Shown here in pieces: positions 1-10,730 of a stretch of 64,000 nucleotides of DNA. The stretch is taken from NCBI GenBank assembly GCA_014281115.1, contig JACONQ010000021.1, positions 1,288,501 to 1,352,500 of the forward strand, written 5' to 3'. How positions within the stretch are numbered: the stretch's first letter is position 1; every line of letters starts with the position of its first letter. The position numbers were made by a program, and so were the translations under genes. Below the pieces are notes generated by a model that was given only the letters and a program-made list of their open reading frames with translations, was not told the origin of the DNA and did not search any database. Source of the stretch: Laburnicola sp. R22_1. Its lineage: Eukaryota; Ascomycota; Dothideomycetes; Pleosporales; Didymosphaeriaceae.

Positions 1-964
1 TAATACTAGCGTGAGGTTGCCTCTTACTAGTTACTATCGTTCTGCTTAGGCCAACTACAAAGGCCAGGCATTGGCTTTAATAAACGTCGCTTATATTAGA
101 ATAATACAATATAAGGTAGTAAGGGATTATATTATAAAATTGTAGGTACAATGCTTAATCTATTAATTTACTACTAAGGCGATCTCTTAAAAAAAGGAAA
201 GTAGGTCTAAAGGCTATAAGGCCTAAGAAGAAAACTCTAACCTAGCCAAGACTAATCTAGGTTAGTCTAGGGCAACTAGGGGGTTACGCTACCACAGGGG
301 ACGCGTCGTAACAATTTCCTAGCTTATTTTCTAGCTTATTTATAAAGAAATTATAATAGGTACTAAGTTAAAGTTTTTAACTTTAATAAATTTATTAATA
401 TATAGAATATAGTTAAGGTGTATAGTATACTTTAGCTTAGTTAGTAATAGTAATAATAGTATAGAATAATCTTATATAAATAAAGGAAATAATAGGATAA
501 TAATAGCATAGCCTAGTAATAGCACCTTAGGTAGCGTTAAAAGCGCTATTAAAGGCGTTAGCATTAGCGCTAAAGTTATTACTTTTAATATATTTAATAC
601 TTTTAACTTAGATAACTTATAGGCTAATTTTACTAGCTTTTAGGCTTTGCTATAGCTATCTTTATAATAGCTAAAACTCTAGTATTAGTATAATAGCTAG
701 TAATTAGTTTTCTCTACTATACCTATAACTTATAAGCTGCCTAAAGGAATAGTATAAAAGCTATACCTATATAAGTATATATATAGAGTCCTAGTATTAA
801 ATTTATATTAAAATTAACTATCTATAATAGTTATAATACTAAAAAACGCGTTAATATACACTATATAACTAGGCTAAATAGCCTTATAAATATTAACTTA
901 CTATATACGCGTAATTAGGATTCTTTACTAAAAAAACTAGCTAAATTTACAAGTCTTATATAAA
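1..964. other. RIP-degraded AT-rich block, no gene
   Basis: The stretch is AT-rich, full of stops in all frames, and made largely of TA-rich words with few CpA or TpG dinucleotides, the pattern left by RIP in filamentous ascomycetes. No readable coding remnant was recognised. It ends abruptly at about 960, where GC-normal sequence of the NRPS relic begins, so the edge probably marks an old transposon junction. Confidence 0.75.
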
Positions 965-2468
965 TTAGGTGGTGGGGAAAAATTTACGCGGTCCGCTAAG
1001 AAATCCCCCGATTTTCGAACATGGCAGATTCGCGCTGGTTGTCGCGTGCACCCTTAGCGTCGAGGCCTCTACGCCCTTCAAATGTTCAACCCAAAACTCT
1101 CGCGCCGCACCATGGCGGGCATGCTGCCATTCCGACAGCGTTAGGGCGGCTTCGATAAACGGACGGCCAGGTACAAGCGCATCGCCGCGCGCGGCCCGTT
1201 CCACCTGCGCCAGCACGAGGGCCTGCGAGTAGCCGTCGATCAGTGCGTGGTGGATCGTCCATACTACCGTCATCTCGTCCTGGTAGGAGAGCAGATCGAC
1301 TCGCTGCCCGAGTCCCACGGCCAGGCTGACCTCAGGTACAGCCGCCTGATACGCATCGCCATCGTGGAAGACACGTTCGACGGGCTTTACCCACGGCCGA
1401 GACCGCAACACCTGGACCAGCCCTTGCGATAAATCCAGAACTAGCTCAGTGCGGAACAGCGGCTCCCTTTTGCACACAAGGCACCACGCCGCCCGCATAG
1501 TTGCTGCGTTGTCGCTGGAGTAGACACGGCGTGTCTGCACCGTATTCTTGCCATCGCATATCATCGTCGCCGCCGCCAGCTCGAGCTGCAGCGCCGTCAG
1601 CGGGCCTATTTGGTCCATGTCGCCTGGCTCGAGGCCCATTTCTTTGGCCACATCGGCAACATCATCTGCGTCGTTTTCGATACAGCCCTTCTTATCCTGG
1701 GCTCCAGTGATGGTGGTAGGATCCGGTCCCAGCTGTTGCGTCGGATCACGTGCGGTTGGATCACGTGTGCCGTCATGCACACGTCGTTTCTTGTTGTGCT
1801 CGGCGCATTCAGCCATGGCAGCTATGGTTTTGCCAATGTAGACGTCGCGGGGCGCCACATCCATACCCCTCGAGCGCAACAGGGTTGTGAATCCGAGTGC
1901 TCCACCCAGCTCGAAGAAATCCGATTCACCCGTGAGGCAATGCTGTGGGCTGAGTCGGAGAGCCTCCCGCATGCACTGAGCGACGACCTCCACTGATTCT
2001 GCCGTGGGTGCTCGCTGACCTCCTCGTGCTCGAGCAGCGCCAGCACGGCTTTGATGTCCACTTTGCCGTTCGCCGACAGAGGGAGCTCCTTGACAGCCTC
2101 GATGCGATCCGGCACGTGGAATGCCAACAGCGTGCTGCGCAGCTTGCTGTGTAGCCCTGCGACATCGACACAGCGCGGTGTTACAACCACCACCAGACGG
2201 CCCTGCCGCATGACTGCACATACGCTGACCACGCCGAACTCGCGCATTTGCCCAATGCGTCCTTCGACGTCGCTTTCGAGGTTCACCAAGAACCCACGCG
2301 GTTCTTGACGGCGCGGTCGCTACGTCCACGGAACTCCACCACACGAGCGCCTGAGTTGCCCCGAACCCATCGGCCCATGTCGCCTGTCCGGTAAACATGC
2401 CATTCTAGTCGACAAACGCGGCAGCTGTCCTTGCAGCATCCTTGTAGTAGCCACGGGCGACTCCGCAT
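965..2468 (-). pseudogene. Nonribosomal peptide synthetase fragment (A-T-C), decayed
   Basis: Three overlapping minus-strand frames together read like the end of an NRPS module. The segment at 2468-2283 carries adenylation core motifs A7 and A8 (YRTGD, then EFRGRSDRAVKNR). The segment at 2289-1990 carries the C-terminal A subdomain with the A10-type motif PLSANGKVD. The segment from about 1999 to 965 carries a carrier domain (DFFELGG) and a condensation domain with an intact HHALIDG active-site motif (family HHxxxDG). Frameshifts separate the three parts, the A-domain core (A1-A6) is missing upstream, and the carrier motif reads LGGAL, lacking the phosphopantetheine serine expected in LGGxS. 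The C domain stops at the edge of the AT-rich block. Base composition is normal, so decay was by indels and truncation, not RIP. The fragment could not work as a synthetase. Confidence 0.85.
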
Positions 2469-2883
2469 CCCGCGATGACACCTGCACTAAAGATGACACA
2501 CTCAATCAACTAGTGCCCGAAACGGATAGAGGCTAGCGCGCCTAGGCCAGGAACGCAGCATGTCCGTTAAGGCCGCCTGGGTAAGACCAGGGTGCGGTGC
2601 AGTTCATGACTCTGAACGACAGTACGGGGCATACAATCCCGAAAGCGACAATGGCTACATATGCTTATCTCCCCGCATTGCTAGCCCTCCGTGTGGCTTT
2701 GCACAAGGACTCCGATCCAGCGAGCCGTTTTGTTCACGTACGAGATGCAACGGTGAAGTCTGCGATCGGTAACCGTGTTCTACCTGTCACTTGTTTACGC
2801 TTGGTGACTGATTTTGCAATCCTTGTTTTGCATCAGTTGCATCTTTCACGACTTCTCACGACTTACATGCGGCCTTGGACACC
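2469..2883. other. Intergenic, nothing recognised
   Basis: GC-normal spacer between the NRPS relic (-) and the rhodopsin-like gene (+). Short open frames here do not resemble any family I know. It must hold the promoter of the gene starting at 2884, but no clear core element stands out. Confidence 0.5.
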
Positions 2884-4368
2884 ATGTCGGCGGCTTTCCC
2901 CCCTGACGAATCGCCATACCACTGGCATGTCTACCCTATGAAGGATGTCAGCAAGGCCATCTTGAGCGTGACCGTCACACTCCAGGTTCTCGTGCTGACG
3001 GTGGTTGGCATGCGGTTCTACTCACGTAGCAAGACCGCAAAGCTTGGGTGGGACGATTTTTGGGTATTGGTTGCAACTGTATGTTGGCAATGGCAGACTT
3101 GATCCACTCCCGTCTCCGAGCTGCAATGCGCGCTGGAATGGACTGATTAGCTAACGTGAGATTACGGATCAGCTATTGTCCATTGGCACGCTGACCACGA
3201 CAATATGCTGTGAGTACACAGAAGAATTCGAACCCAATCAAGTATGCTGATACATTCATCAAGTCCACGTGCTCGGGTCCGGTTATTTGCTAGCGGAGGT
3301 TGCCATCAACATGGGGACGCTATATTTGGTATGTTCATCACATCGGAAGCCTGCAAATTGGAAACAAACCAGCTAATAGATGATTGCTAGTTGATCTTTA
3401 TCATTCAAGTCTTCTTCATCTTCGCGACCGCTTCTTGCAAGATTAGCATATGTTGCTTCTACCTCCGCATCTTCGTCGGCCGCGGTATGCGCATTGCAAC
3501 GTACATCACGATGGGACTCGCCGTGCTTTGGGCCATTTCGATCCAGCTCGCTGCTACATTCATATGCAAGCCCATCCAAGGACAATGGGACCTTCGACTT
3601 GCAGCGGTGACCAAGTGCGGTGACCAGTCCAAGTTCTTCCAAGCAGGGCTCAGCATCAACGCCGTGCTAGACTTTGTGATTCTTGTCCTGCCCATGTGTA
3701 AGCTGCCCTGTTCATCTCCTTCCTATCTTGAGACTCAGTCTCCCTATCCTACCTTTCCACGACCGTGGGCTGATCGAAATTGCATACATGCAGACACAAT
3801 CTGGAATCTCAACATGCGCAGGTCCGACAAAATTGGCCTCTTCTTCGCGTTTTCCATCGGCGTCGCCATATTGACCGTTAGCATCATTCGGCCCATCTAC
3901 GTGATACGAACTGCCATCCGAGGTGACCTTACCGCTACGCTCCCCACCAATCTCTTCCTCACCATCTTCGAGCAGCAGCTCGCCATCATCACCATCTCCA
4001 TCCCTATGCTGCGGCCCCTGTGGAGCCGCTTCCGCAACCGATCTACGGGCTACGACATCGAGAGGTCGGATAGTTCCGAACGTGCGGCGAAGAAGAGACC
4101 AATCTCCCGCGTGACGATCGGTGGCACGGTTAGGAATGGCAAGAAATCCTGGAACAAGTTAAAACATCAGGGGGATAGCGTGCTCGAGACGCACGAGACA
4201 CAGCTCGAACTGAGGGATGTGTATCATGAGATGAAGGTTGACGCGGGGCACCCTAGCGAGGGGAGCGTCTGGGACGCTCGTGACAATGCATCGGAGACGG
4301 CGCTGGACATGTCCAGGGACAATGGCAGCATTAGGGTCAAGAACGAGTGGAAGGTATTGAAGTCGTAG
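2884..4368 (+). CDS. Rhodopsin-like (SAT4 family) integral membrane protein
   Basis: Five exons can be joined: 2884-3078, 3173-3209, 3264-3328, 3391-3697 and 3794-4368. All introns are GT-AG (GTATGT, GTGAGT, GTATGT, GTAAGC donors) and the join keeps one frame, giving 392 residues. Seven hydrophobic segments can be seen, and the N-terminal part has the family's arginine-rich loop followed by LGWDDFW. Exon 4 to 5 reads into YTIWNLNMRRSDKIG, matching the W-x-L-x-M pattern before the sixth helix. The last 120 or so residues are a charged cytoplasmic tail. The family is large in fungi; members occur in toxin clusters and as PTH11-like receptors, but substrate and role are generally unknown. The start is ATG 2884, 9 bases after an in-frame TTG. 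Exons 2 and 3 are the least certain because they are very short. Confidence 0.8.
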
Positions 4369-4414
4369 ACGACCCACTTGGTCTGGGCTCGAACATGACG
4401 GGGTCACGACATCT

Positions 4415-4640
4415 ATTCCTTGTCAACTAGTAGGGTTCGACGACGACGACGACGACGACCACCACCACCACCACCACCACCATCCCATCCGCACGCTCTC
4501 CCAGGTAGCGACAATGCACCCTAGTAGTCCGCCAATCAGTGCGATGTGTGTTCCTGATTCCTTGTCAACTAGTAGGGTTCGACGACGACGACGACGACGA
4601 CCACCACCACCACCACCACCACCATCCCATCCGCACGCTC
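4415..4640. repeat. Exact 84-bp direct repeat carrying (GAC)7(CAC)n
   Basis: Positions 4415-4498 and 4557-4640 are identical over 84 bases, 142 bp apart. Each copy holds seven GAC triplets followed by a run of CAC triplets and the flank ending GCACGCTC. Similarity continues loosely beyond the exact part: CCGCCAATCAGTGCGA occurs after both copies. No base difference suggests a recent duplication or gene conversion. The copies lie just downstream of the rhodopsin-like gene's stop and upstream of a weak ORF. Confidence 0.95.
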
Positions 4641-4649
4641 CCCGCGACA

Positions 4650-5303
4650 ATGCCCGCCAATCAGTGCGACGATCCCTTCGTCGATGGAGCCCGGTGGGAG
4701 ACTGGCCCCCTCCCCCACAAGACACCCAAACCGTCGGGGCCCGCTCCCAAGACGCCCTCGCGCGTCTACAAAGTACTCCCACCTCTCCCCCATACGCCCG
4801 ATGCCGGGCTGCCGTCCCCTGGAAGCTCCTACTCAGTCCGCCCGCGCCGTCCTCGGGCGCATACAATTGCAGACCCAGATCCCGCGCCGCCCGCCATGCA
4901 GCAGTACAATCTCCCTGCGCCGCCGCAAAATGATTCCCTCTCCGCCCGCGCGGCATCAACCATAACGGCAGCGTTGGCGCGACGAACAATATATTACAAT
5001 GCGCATAAGTTAGATTATGCGCAATGTTGTTGTAAGCGTTTAAAGCCTAATATGCCGGTAACCCCACATTTTACCGGTAACGGATCACTTTCCTTTGGCG
5101 TCGATTTGGGATTCGCCCCGTTGTGCGCCCGCGCCAGAGTGGCCGTCGGTGCTCCTGAGCAGCAAGCCGCGGCGCCAGCAATCATAGCAGTAATTCGCGC
5201 ATCTGTAGAAAAGAAGACAGGTTTACTTTCCCACGTCCTCGATGCGCATCGAAGCAGGACGGGTGGTCGGAAGAGCCCTCACTCTTCCATCTCCCCGTTA
5301 TAG
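4650..5303 (+). CDS. Proline-rich hypothetical protein, doubtful
   Basis: An open frame of 217 codons starts at ATG 4650, just after the second 84-bp repeat; the frame is also open upstream through the GAC/CAC run, where it would encode an Asp/His tract. The first 110 residues are rich in Pro, Ser and Arg, with PKTPSRVYKVLPPLPHTPDA the most gene-like part. After about residue 115 composition changes: the reading frame crosses a short AT-rich insert with two hairpins (5000-5077). No family was recognised. It may be a genuine first exon whose splice donor lies before the insert, or chance coding in GC-rich DNA. Confidence 0.3.
   Translation: MPANQCDDPFVDGARWETGPLPHKTPKPSGPAPKTPSRVYKVLPPLPHTPDAGLPSPGSSYSVRPRRPRAHTIADPDPAPPAMQQYNLPAPPQNDSLSARAASTITAALARRTIYYNAHKLDYAQCCCKRLKPNMPVTPHFTGNGSLSFGVDLGFAPLCARARVAVGAPEQQAAAPAIIAVIRASVEKKTGLLSHVLDAHRSRTGGRKSPHSSISPL
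5000..5077. repeat. Two small hairpins in an AT-rich insert
   Basis: TGCGCATAA (5000-5008) and TTATGCGCA (5015-5023) form perfect 9-bp arms around the 6-base loop GTTAGA. Further on, CCGGTAA and TTACCGG at about 5055-5077 form 7-bp arms. The segment is AT-rich compared with its GC-rich surroundings and could be a small insertion, but no target duplication or terminal repeat was established. Confidence 0.5.
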
Positions 5304-7232
5304 CCGTCTGAAATGTCCTCTCGCTCCTTCTTCCACTCTCACTGGACCTTGACCCAGCAGCGAACATGGCCACCAGTCTCCGTTGCTGGTTTCTGGCGTC
5401 TGGCCGTGGAGGGCACTCGTTGTACCGTTCCCGCCGTGGGCAGCTTAGCTACCTTCGGGTGGAGTCGCGGGTTCCGAGTCGTGGGCCGTGGGCCGTGAAG
5501 GGATTTTGGAAACGGTTGCGAGAAGCTCTACCTGTAACCAGATGCACTGCGTCAGCTAGAGAGCATGGAATCTCTGCGCATTCTTGGTTGAAATGCCAAG
5601 GCCGCGCGCTGCCTCCAGGGCCCATCACGAGCGTTGGGCGTGCCCTGGAGCTCGGCCATTGCGACGCGGGCATAGTGCAGCGCATGTGAGGAGCTGCGGA
5701 GGCCAATTGCTGAGCAGTCGGCCGATAGATGCGAAAGGCGTGTTGCTGCGGTTGATGGGTGTGAGGAGTGTCGGGGCGTCAGTGCTCTGGGCGGGCTTGC
5801 TGGGCTTCGCAACAACCCGTATCTTCGCAGGCGGTCCTCCCTCCCCTTCATCCCGCCTTGAACGCGACGGATGCCCTCAATCTTCGTCTACCCACCTCGC
5901 AAATACCGCACAGTCGCCTACAGGACAGGCGCACCGATATCGCCATGTCGAACTTTTTTTCGTTTTGGTGGGTGAGATGATACCCGCCCGCACCTTCTGC
6001 CGCCCAGAAGCGCCTGTCCTCGAAGAGCCAAATCAATGCGCTGACAGAGGCCATGCGAGAATACATCCACCACAGATCCGTACGTCTTCACACAGTACAG
6101 TCTGTGCCTCCCAGGGCCAGCATTGCTCACTGCGACCAGCCCATCGTGTTGCGCAACCGTCCGAATGCCTTGCGTGCCCCGCCTCCTCTGGGTATAATAA
6201 GATCGTGGCGGCCAGTAGTCGTCGCTGTAAGAAGTCAGTAAAGAATAGCATGCGCACATGCTTGCGCTGCCTCGAAAGAGTGGAAACAAGCGCTTATTTG
6301 GTTTGCGTCATCCATCGAACGGCTGTTCATCGCATTGTACAGTCGTTCCATGATCGTGTGTACAACGATTTGGGAAGGCTTACCTACCGTTGGGTAGATC
6401 ACCGAATTCCCCAAGTCAATGGCCCTGCGAAGGCTGTCAAAGTGATGCATGGGCGCTCTTTCGCTACTTCTCCGTCAACATCTCGCCATCATTCCTTCTT
6501 CTCGCTGCCTTTCGTCTAGGTGAACTGGGGAAGGACGGTTGCTACGGGTCGAGAGCTGCACGCACCATGATTGCAGATGAGATGGGACAAAAGCTAGTGC
6601 AATGCTGTAGAATCGGAGATCGTGCGGGGCGACGCGACCAAGGGATTCCGCTGCTTAACTTACGTAATCCCTTGCCATGATGGCATGATCCATCTCATCC
6701 ACAAATCGCTTCTGAAACCTCTTCCCACAAAAACCCGACCACTCCTGCCTTGTTCATAAAGTTTGACGCGGATACGGATGCTGGCGAGGGCACCTCGGGC
6801 ACCCGCTCCGCTCCCCGCCCTCTCCTTTCGCAGCGGACACGCACACGCTGCGTCAGCACCACCATCGCCATACATCCCGTGGTTCCCGATGCGAAGGAGA
6901 AGATGGCGACGAGACGGCTAGCAAGTTAGGGCATACGCGACTGTCCAAGAGCTGCCTTCCAGCAGTGCAATTGCGTCCCAGCCTGTGGCTGCCATGGTCG
7001 CCCCTCCTCCACGCTCCCCGTGCTCATCCGACCGACCACTCCAGAACCGGCCCATTTCTCACATCTATGATCTATCCACGCTGCACCCTCATCAAGATTT
7101 TACACTCCAAAAGATGATTCGCTCAATTTAGCCTCCAACCGCGTCCGTCGTCGCTTCCGATTTCGGCTGGCACCTTCCCGAGCAAATGATGCTTGTGCCT
7201 CGTCGCAGGTACCCTTATTAGCTCCTTGACAC
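5304..7232. other. Gene-poor GC-normal interval
   Basis: Several frames stay open by chance in this GC-rich DNA, but none resembles a known family or shows convincing codon structure. One possible small spliced gene starts at ATG 5945 (MSNFFSFW), with a donor GTGAGA, an acceptor near 6005 and a second exon reading KRLSSKSQINALTEAMREYI before a donor GTACGT at about 6079. The implied first intron is only about 36 bases, which is short even for fungi, so I do not call it as a gene. Confidence 0.4.
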
Positions 7233-8426
7233 CTACACTGCAGGGCGAAGATTGATAGCACACGGCCAGGCTCTCCGAATGTGATGCACATTCTCCACAT
7301 GCCATCCTCCCAACCAAGCCAGCCTCTTCCAGTCCTCGAGGAACCTCTCCTTGCCGTTGGTCGTCATCATCATGAGAAGATCTCCGTATCTGGACAACCT
7401 CGCGCTGCGCCCAGGCTGCTTGACCGACTCGAAAACCAGGAATCGCGGCTCGGCTGACTGGTCATCCACACGTATTGCTTTGCGTACGTTCTTGAAGATC
7501 TTGACAACCATGTCATCACCCCAGTTGTGTAGGCACCACTTCATAACGTATACGCTGCTGGGTGGCACCGCTTCGAGGAAGTTACCCTCAATCAGATCCT
7601 GTACCCTGTCTGCAACGTCGCGGAAGCGTCCATTGTTGCCAAAGTACTCTTGCTTCGCCAGGCCAATGACATTCCCGAGGTCCATTACGGAGCCACGCAT
7701 AGTGGGATGCGCGCGCAGGATTGATGTGAGAAATTCGCCGTTACCGCCGACGATATCGAGAACACACTGGTCTGCGAGCTCGGCCCACGGATAGTCGACT
7801 GGTAGGCCTGCCGCTTGTGCGCTTGCGCCTGCGCCCAGCGTCTGGTGGAACTTGTCCGCAAGAATAGGCTGCGTCTTTAGATGCTCCAATAGTGTTACGT
7901 TGGCATTAAGGTTGTAGCCAATTTGCGCTGCGTTGCGCGGCTCGCCAATCGAAACCGCCTGAGGAATCGCAGAAGCCAGATCGTAGAAGTCGTTGGGATA
8001 GAGGTCTGCCCATCGATGCCACTGGGTCCAATGCGAGCGTAAGAGGAGGAGCGAGGCGCGGTTGTTCGCGTACTGGATGCCAGCATGAGCGGCGAGCGCT
8101 TTGGTGGGCAAAGGGCCATGCTCGGCAAGGATGTCAGGCACACGAGCAGAAACGACGGTGGACAGAGCCTTGCTGTCCAAGTAGGCAAAGAAGCCGTCTG
8201 TGAGGAGCGACACGGACGGTAGGAGTTGTAACTGGAGGCTGTCCAAGGCGTCGACAAGATCAGCCGCTTGTTTCTCCACCCCCTTGTCTGGCAGCTGATC
8301 CGGGTCGTGCAGCAGTTTTTCGAGAGAAGATGCCAAGGTTGGGGATCGAAGCTCCGCATTCACTTGCGCGACGTCATGCTGAAGCGTAACCAAAAGGGTT
8401 TCGATACGTTTCTTAGTGTCAATCAT
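7233..8426 (-). CDS. S-adenosylmethionine-dependent O-methyltransferase (family 2)
   Basis: The protein has 397 residues in one exon, about normal for fungal family 2 O-methyltransferases, which methylate hydroxyl groups on aromatic or polyketide substrates in secondary metabolism. The N-terminal third is the winged-helix dimerisation region. The SAM-binding motif I reads VLDIVGGNGE (222-231). The catalytic histidine is H300 in KWCLHNWGDD. The C-terminal motif reads LEDWKRLAWLGGW near residue 364. One oddity is that ALAAHAGIQ runs directly into YANNRAS (118-119), whereas the family normally has about 25 more residues here finishing the winged helix; either this is an in-frame deletion or a divergent variant. 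No RIP-type stops are present. The substrate cannot be inferred; the only other biosynthetic gene nearby is the dead NRPS fragment. Confidence 0.88.
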   Translation of the reverse strand: MIDTKKRIETLLVTLQHDVAQVNAELRSPTLASSLEKLLHDPDQLPDKGVEKQAADLVDALDSLQLQLLPSVSLLTDGFFAYLDSKALSTVVSARVPDILAEHGPLPTKALAAHAGIQYANNRASLLLLRSHWTQWHRWADLYPNDFYDLASAIPQAVSIGEPRNAAQIGYNLNANVTLLEHLKTQPILADKFHQTLGAGASAQAAGLPVDYPWAELADQCVLDIVGGNGEFLTSILRAHPTMRGSVMDLGNVIGLAKQEYFGNNGRFRDVADRVQDLIEGNFLEAVPPSSVYVMKWCLHNWGDDMVVKIFKNVRKAIRVDDQSAEPRFLVFESVKQPGRSARLSRYGDLLMMMTTNGKERFLEDWKRLAWLGGWHVENVHHIRRAWPCAINLRPAV

Positions 8427-8857
8427 CGTGGTAAGCTCGCAAATTCAGTTGTGTAGCACCCAGACAGTAGCCGTGCGGCCATCTACTTATCTAGATCTGT
8501 CCTCTCATCTACCGGCTCAGGTCCGTGATTTCGGCCGCCGAAGGACGCATATGCATCGTTAATCGTTTAGTGCCACAAGCAAGCACAATGCGTTCATTTC
8601 AACTACTTAGACTACAAAGTCTCCTCCTTATGTCCAAACTTCGCAACTTGGGACCACGCTTACATCACTGCTAGACGCTCACCCATACATATACTACATT
8701 CGCGCAGCCTAGGCCACTAGCCAAACTTTAGTCCAAATAGTTTCGCCGTTAGTTCCATCGCAAATAGTAGTATTACTATATTAGCTATTATCAGGCGCTC
8801 TTTTAGTATAAGATAGTTCTGTTCTAGCTAAGCAAGTCGCTATTTTAGGATGTTGTA
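8427..8857. other. Upstream region of the methyltransferase, then RIP border
   Basis: The first 300 bases are GC-normal and must hold the methyltransferase promoter. From about 8700 the sequence turns AT-rich and TpA-rich. The target-site TA of element A lies at 8856-8857. No further gene was seen. Confidence 0.5.
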
Positions 8858-10728
8858 ACGTACTTTGCACTCGAGTCGGACACTCCATCGAGTCGGACAC
8901 TTTGCCAAGACCCCACCAAGTTCTGTACTAGTCACGATAGTATAGAGTCAACATGAACTATTTTTAATAGTCTAAATAGGCTAAACTATTCAGAATCTAC
9001 TTCTATAAGCTGTCTACAGGTTGTTTTATTGTGCCCAGGCTTGCCGCAGCATCCACAGCGCCGTTGAGCGGATTCGCCTCCATTAGTGCGCACCCTCTTC
9101 TTTGCCTTCTTGCCATCACTACGCAGCCCAAAGTCCTTTAGAGTAGCCAGTCGCTGGCCCTCTTCAACTATAAGGACTCCTTCTTGCTGCAATCGCTTTC
9201 TTTTATATAATTTACGTCGTGTGGCGGCCTTATTAGCAGCTTGAAGTTTGGCGTTGCGTTTGGTTATCAATACTAAAGAATGCCCTATTATCTCAGCGCC
9301 TTTGATGAGCTTTTCTATCGCCTCAACTATATAAGTTGGGGAACTATCTATATGCCTTTGAATCCTCTGCTTAACCAGCGTCGATTGCAACCCAAGTTCT
9401 GTACTATTTCGCGGAGTTTGCGACTCCTATGTACTATCGCGAATAGTACAAAGTGGAGGCGTACGCAGGCGGACGTCAAGCTGCGATATCACAGCTTCTA
9501 GGTCGTGGGGCACTAGGCCAGCACCTCGAAAGCCTCCTTTGATATTACTTTTAGTAAACGAAGCCTTAAAAGCAGCAATAAAGCAAGGCAGGAACTTGAT
9601 TTTAGTGATGTGCGTGATGTGGTTGCGCATTAAATCCTTAGCTTGGCGCCTATACGCCTTTTTTAAAGGCGCGAAACAGCCCACATTAAGTGGCTGCAAG
9701 AGGTGCGACAAATGCGAGGGCATATGGAGAGTAACAATATTGCTCTTTTTGCAATACTATTTAAATTCGAACAAGTTGTAACTCTTATAGCTGTTAAGAA
9801 TAAGCAAACGTGTTATGCTAACAACACGCCTCTTTGTATGCTTATTAAAGTGCTTTAGCCACTGTAGACTAAGCTTATTTGTTGTCTAGCCGTTCTTAGA
9901 GACTACAATAACCTAATTATGAGGTAGATCCTTCTCCTTATACTAGGCGGAGAGGTGGTGCTTGCCCCCGAAGATAATGAAGGGTGGGATCCACCACCCC
10001 GTTGCATTGATGCCTTGGATGACTGTTGTCCACTTCCTATTGCCCTGCTGCACCTGCTTTGGCCGTCCTCGACGCTCAGAGCCTGTGACTACTGCTCTAG
10101 TCAATATTATGCCTATTATAAAGCCTACTTCATCAAAATTGTAGGTGTCCTTGTTTAGAATACTATATTTGGCCTTTATGTTCTCCACAAGCCAGAACTA
10201 GTCTTGTATCACCTTAGGATCCTCCTAAAGAGCTCTCTTGTAGTTGTACTTTCAATTAAACTTAACTTTAAGCTCTGGCTGGCGCTTAACAAAGTCATAT
10301 GGCCACCTCTAGCCAACTGGCTTATAGTGGCGTGCAGCCAGTAAAGAATTAGCCATATCTTTTATAGCATCGAGCCGAGGCGGAAATCCTCGCGCGTCTA
10401 GGTTGAGTATATGCTCCACAATCGCCTGCTCCTCTCTTATAGTAAGTCTTATTTTGTTAGGTGCGCAGTCGCGTCTAAACGTCTTTCTAGCGCGTTGGTT
10501 GCTAAGTGTACTTTAAGAGACGTTATAGATAGCTGCAGCGCGTCGCTAAGAGAGTGTCGCGTCTTATTTAATAGCCTAGATTACAAGCTGTATACGTGCT
10601 TCTTTTAACGCTAGTAGTTTATTGTGTGGTTGAGGCATCGCGTTATACTATTGCTGATAGTACGTTTTAGTGGGGTCTTGGCAAAGTGTCCGACTCGATG
10701 GAGTGTCCGACTCGAGTGCAAAGTACGT
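8858..10728 (-). mobile_element. Fot1/pogo-like DNA transposon, copy A
   Basis: The element is 1871 bp, flanked by TA on both sides (8856-8857 and 10729-10730). Its terminal inverted repeats are 59 bp (8858-8916 and 10670-10728) and begin ACGTACTTTG. Each repeat contains CGAGTCGGACACT twice, separated by CCAT. Size, TA duplication and the encoded DDE transposase fit the Fot1 branch of the pogo group. RIP-type mutation is moderate: many CpA sites survive. Confidence 0.93.
8986..10638 (-). pseudogene. Fot-like DDE transposase of copy A
   Basis: One minus-strand frame runs from ATG 10638 to 8986 (550 codons), interrupted only by nonsense codons of the kind RIP makes. The N-terminal region has a psq/CENP-B-like helix-turn-helix layout. 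The first catalytic aspartate survives in NFDEVGF. The second and third are changed to asparagine (LILNS for the expected LILDG; LLQPLNVGCF for PLDVG). The C-terminus carries a zinc knuckle, CGCCGKPGHNKTTC (CX2CX4HX4C). It cannot be active. Confidence 0.9.
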
Positions 10729-10730
10729 TA

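Noticed and set aside
4539..4649. Extension of the proline-rich ORF upstream through the Asp/His run
   Set aside because: This part is the duplicated 84-bp repeat; the better start is ATG 4650 after it.
5945..6080. Possible small spliced gene starting MSNFFSFW
   Set aside because: The first intron would be about 36 bases and no downstream exon or family match supports it.
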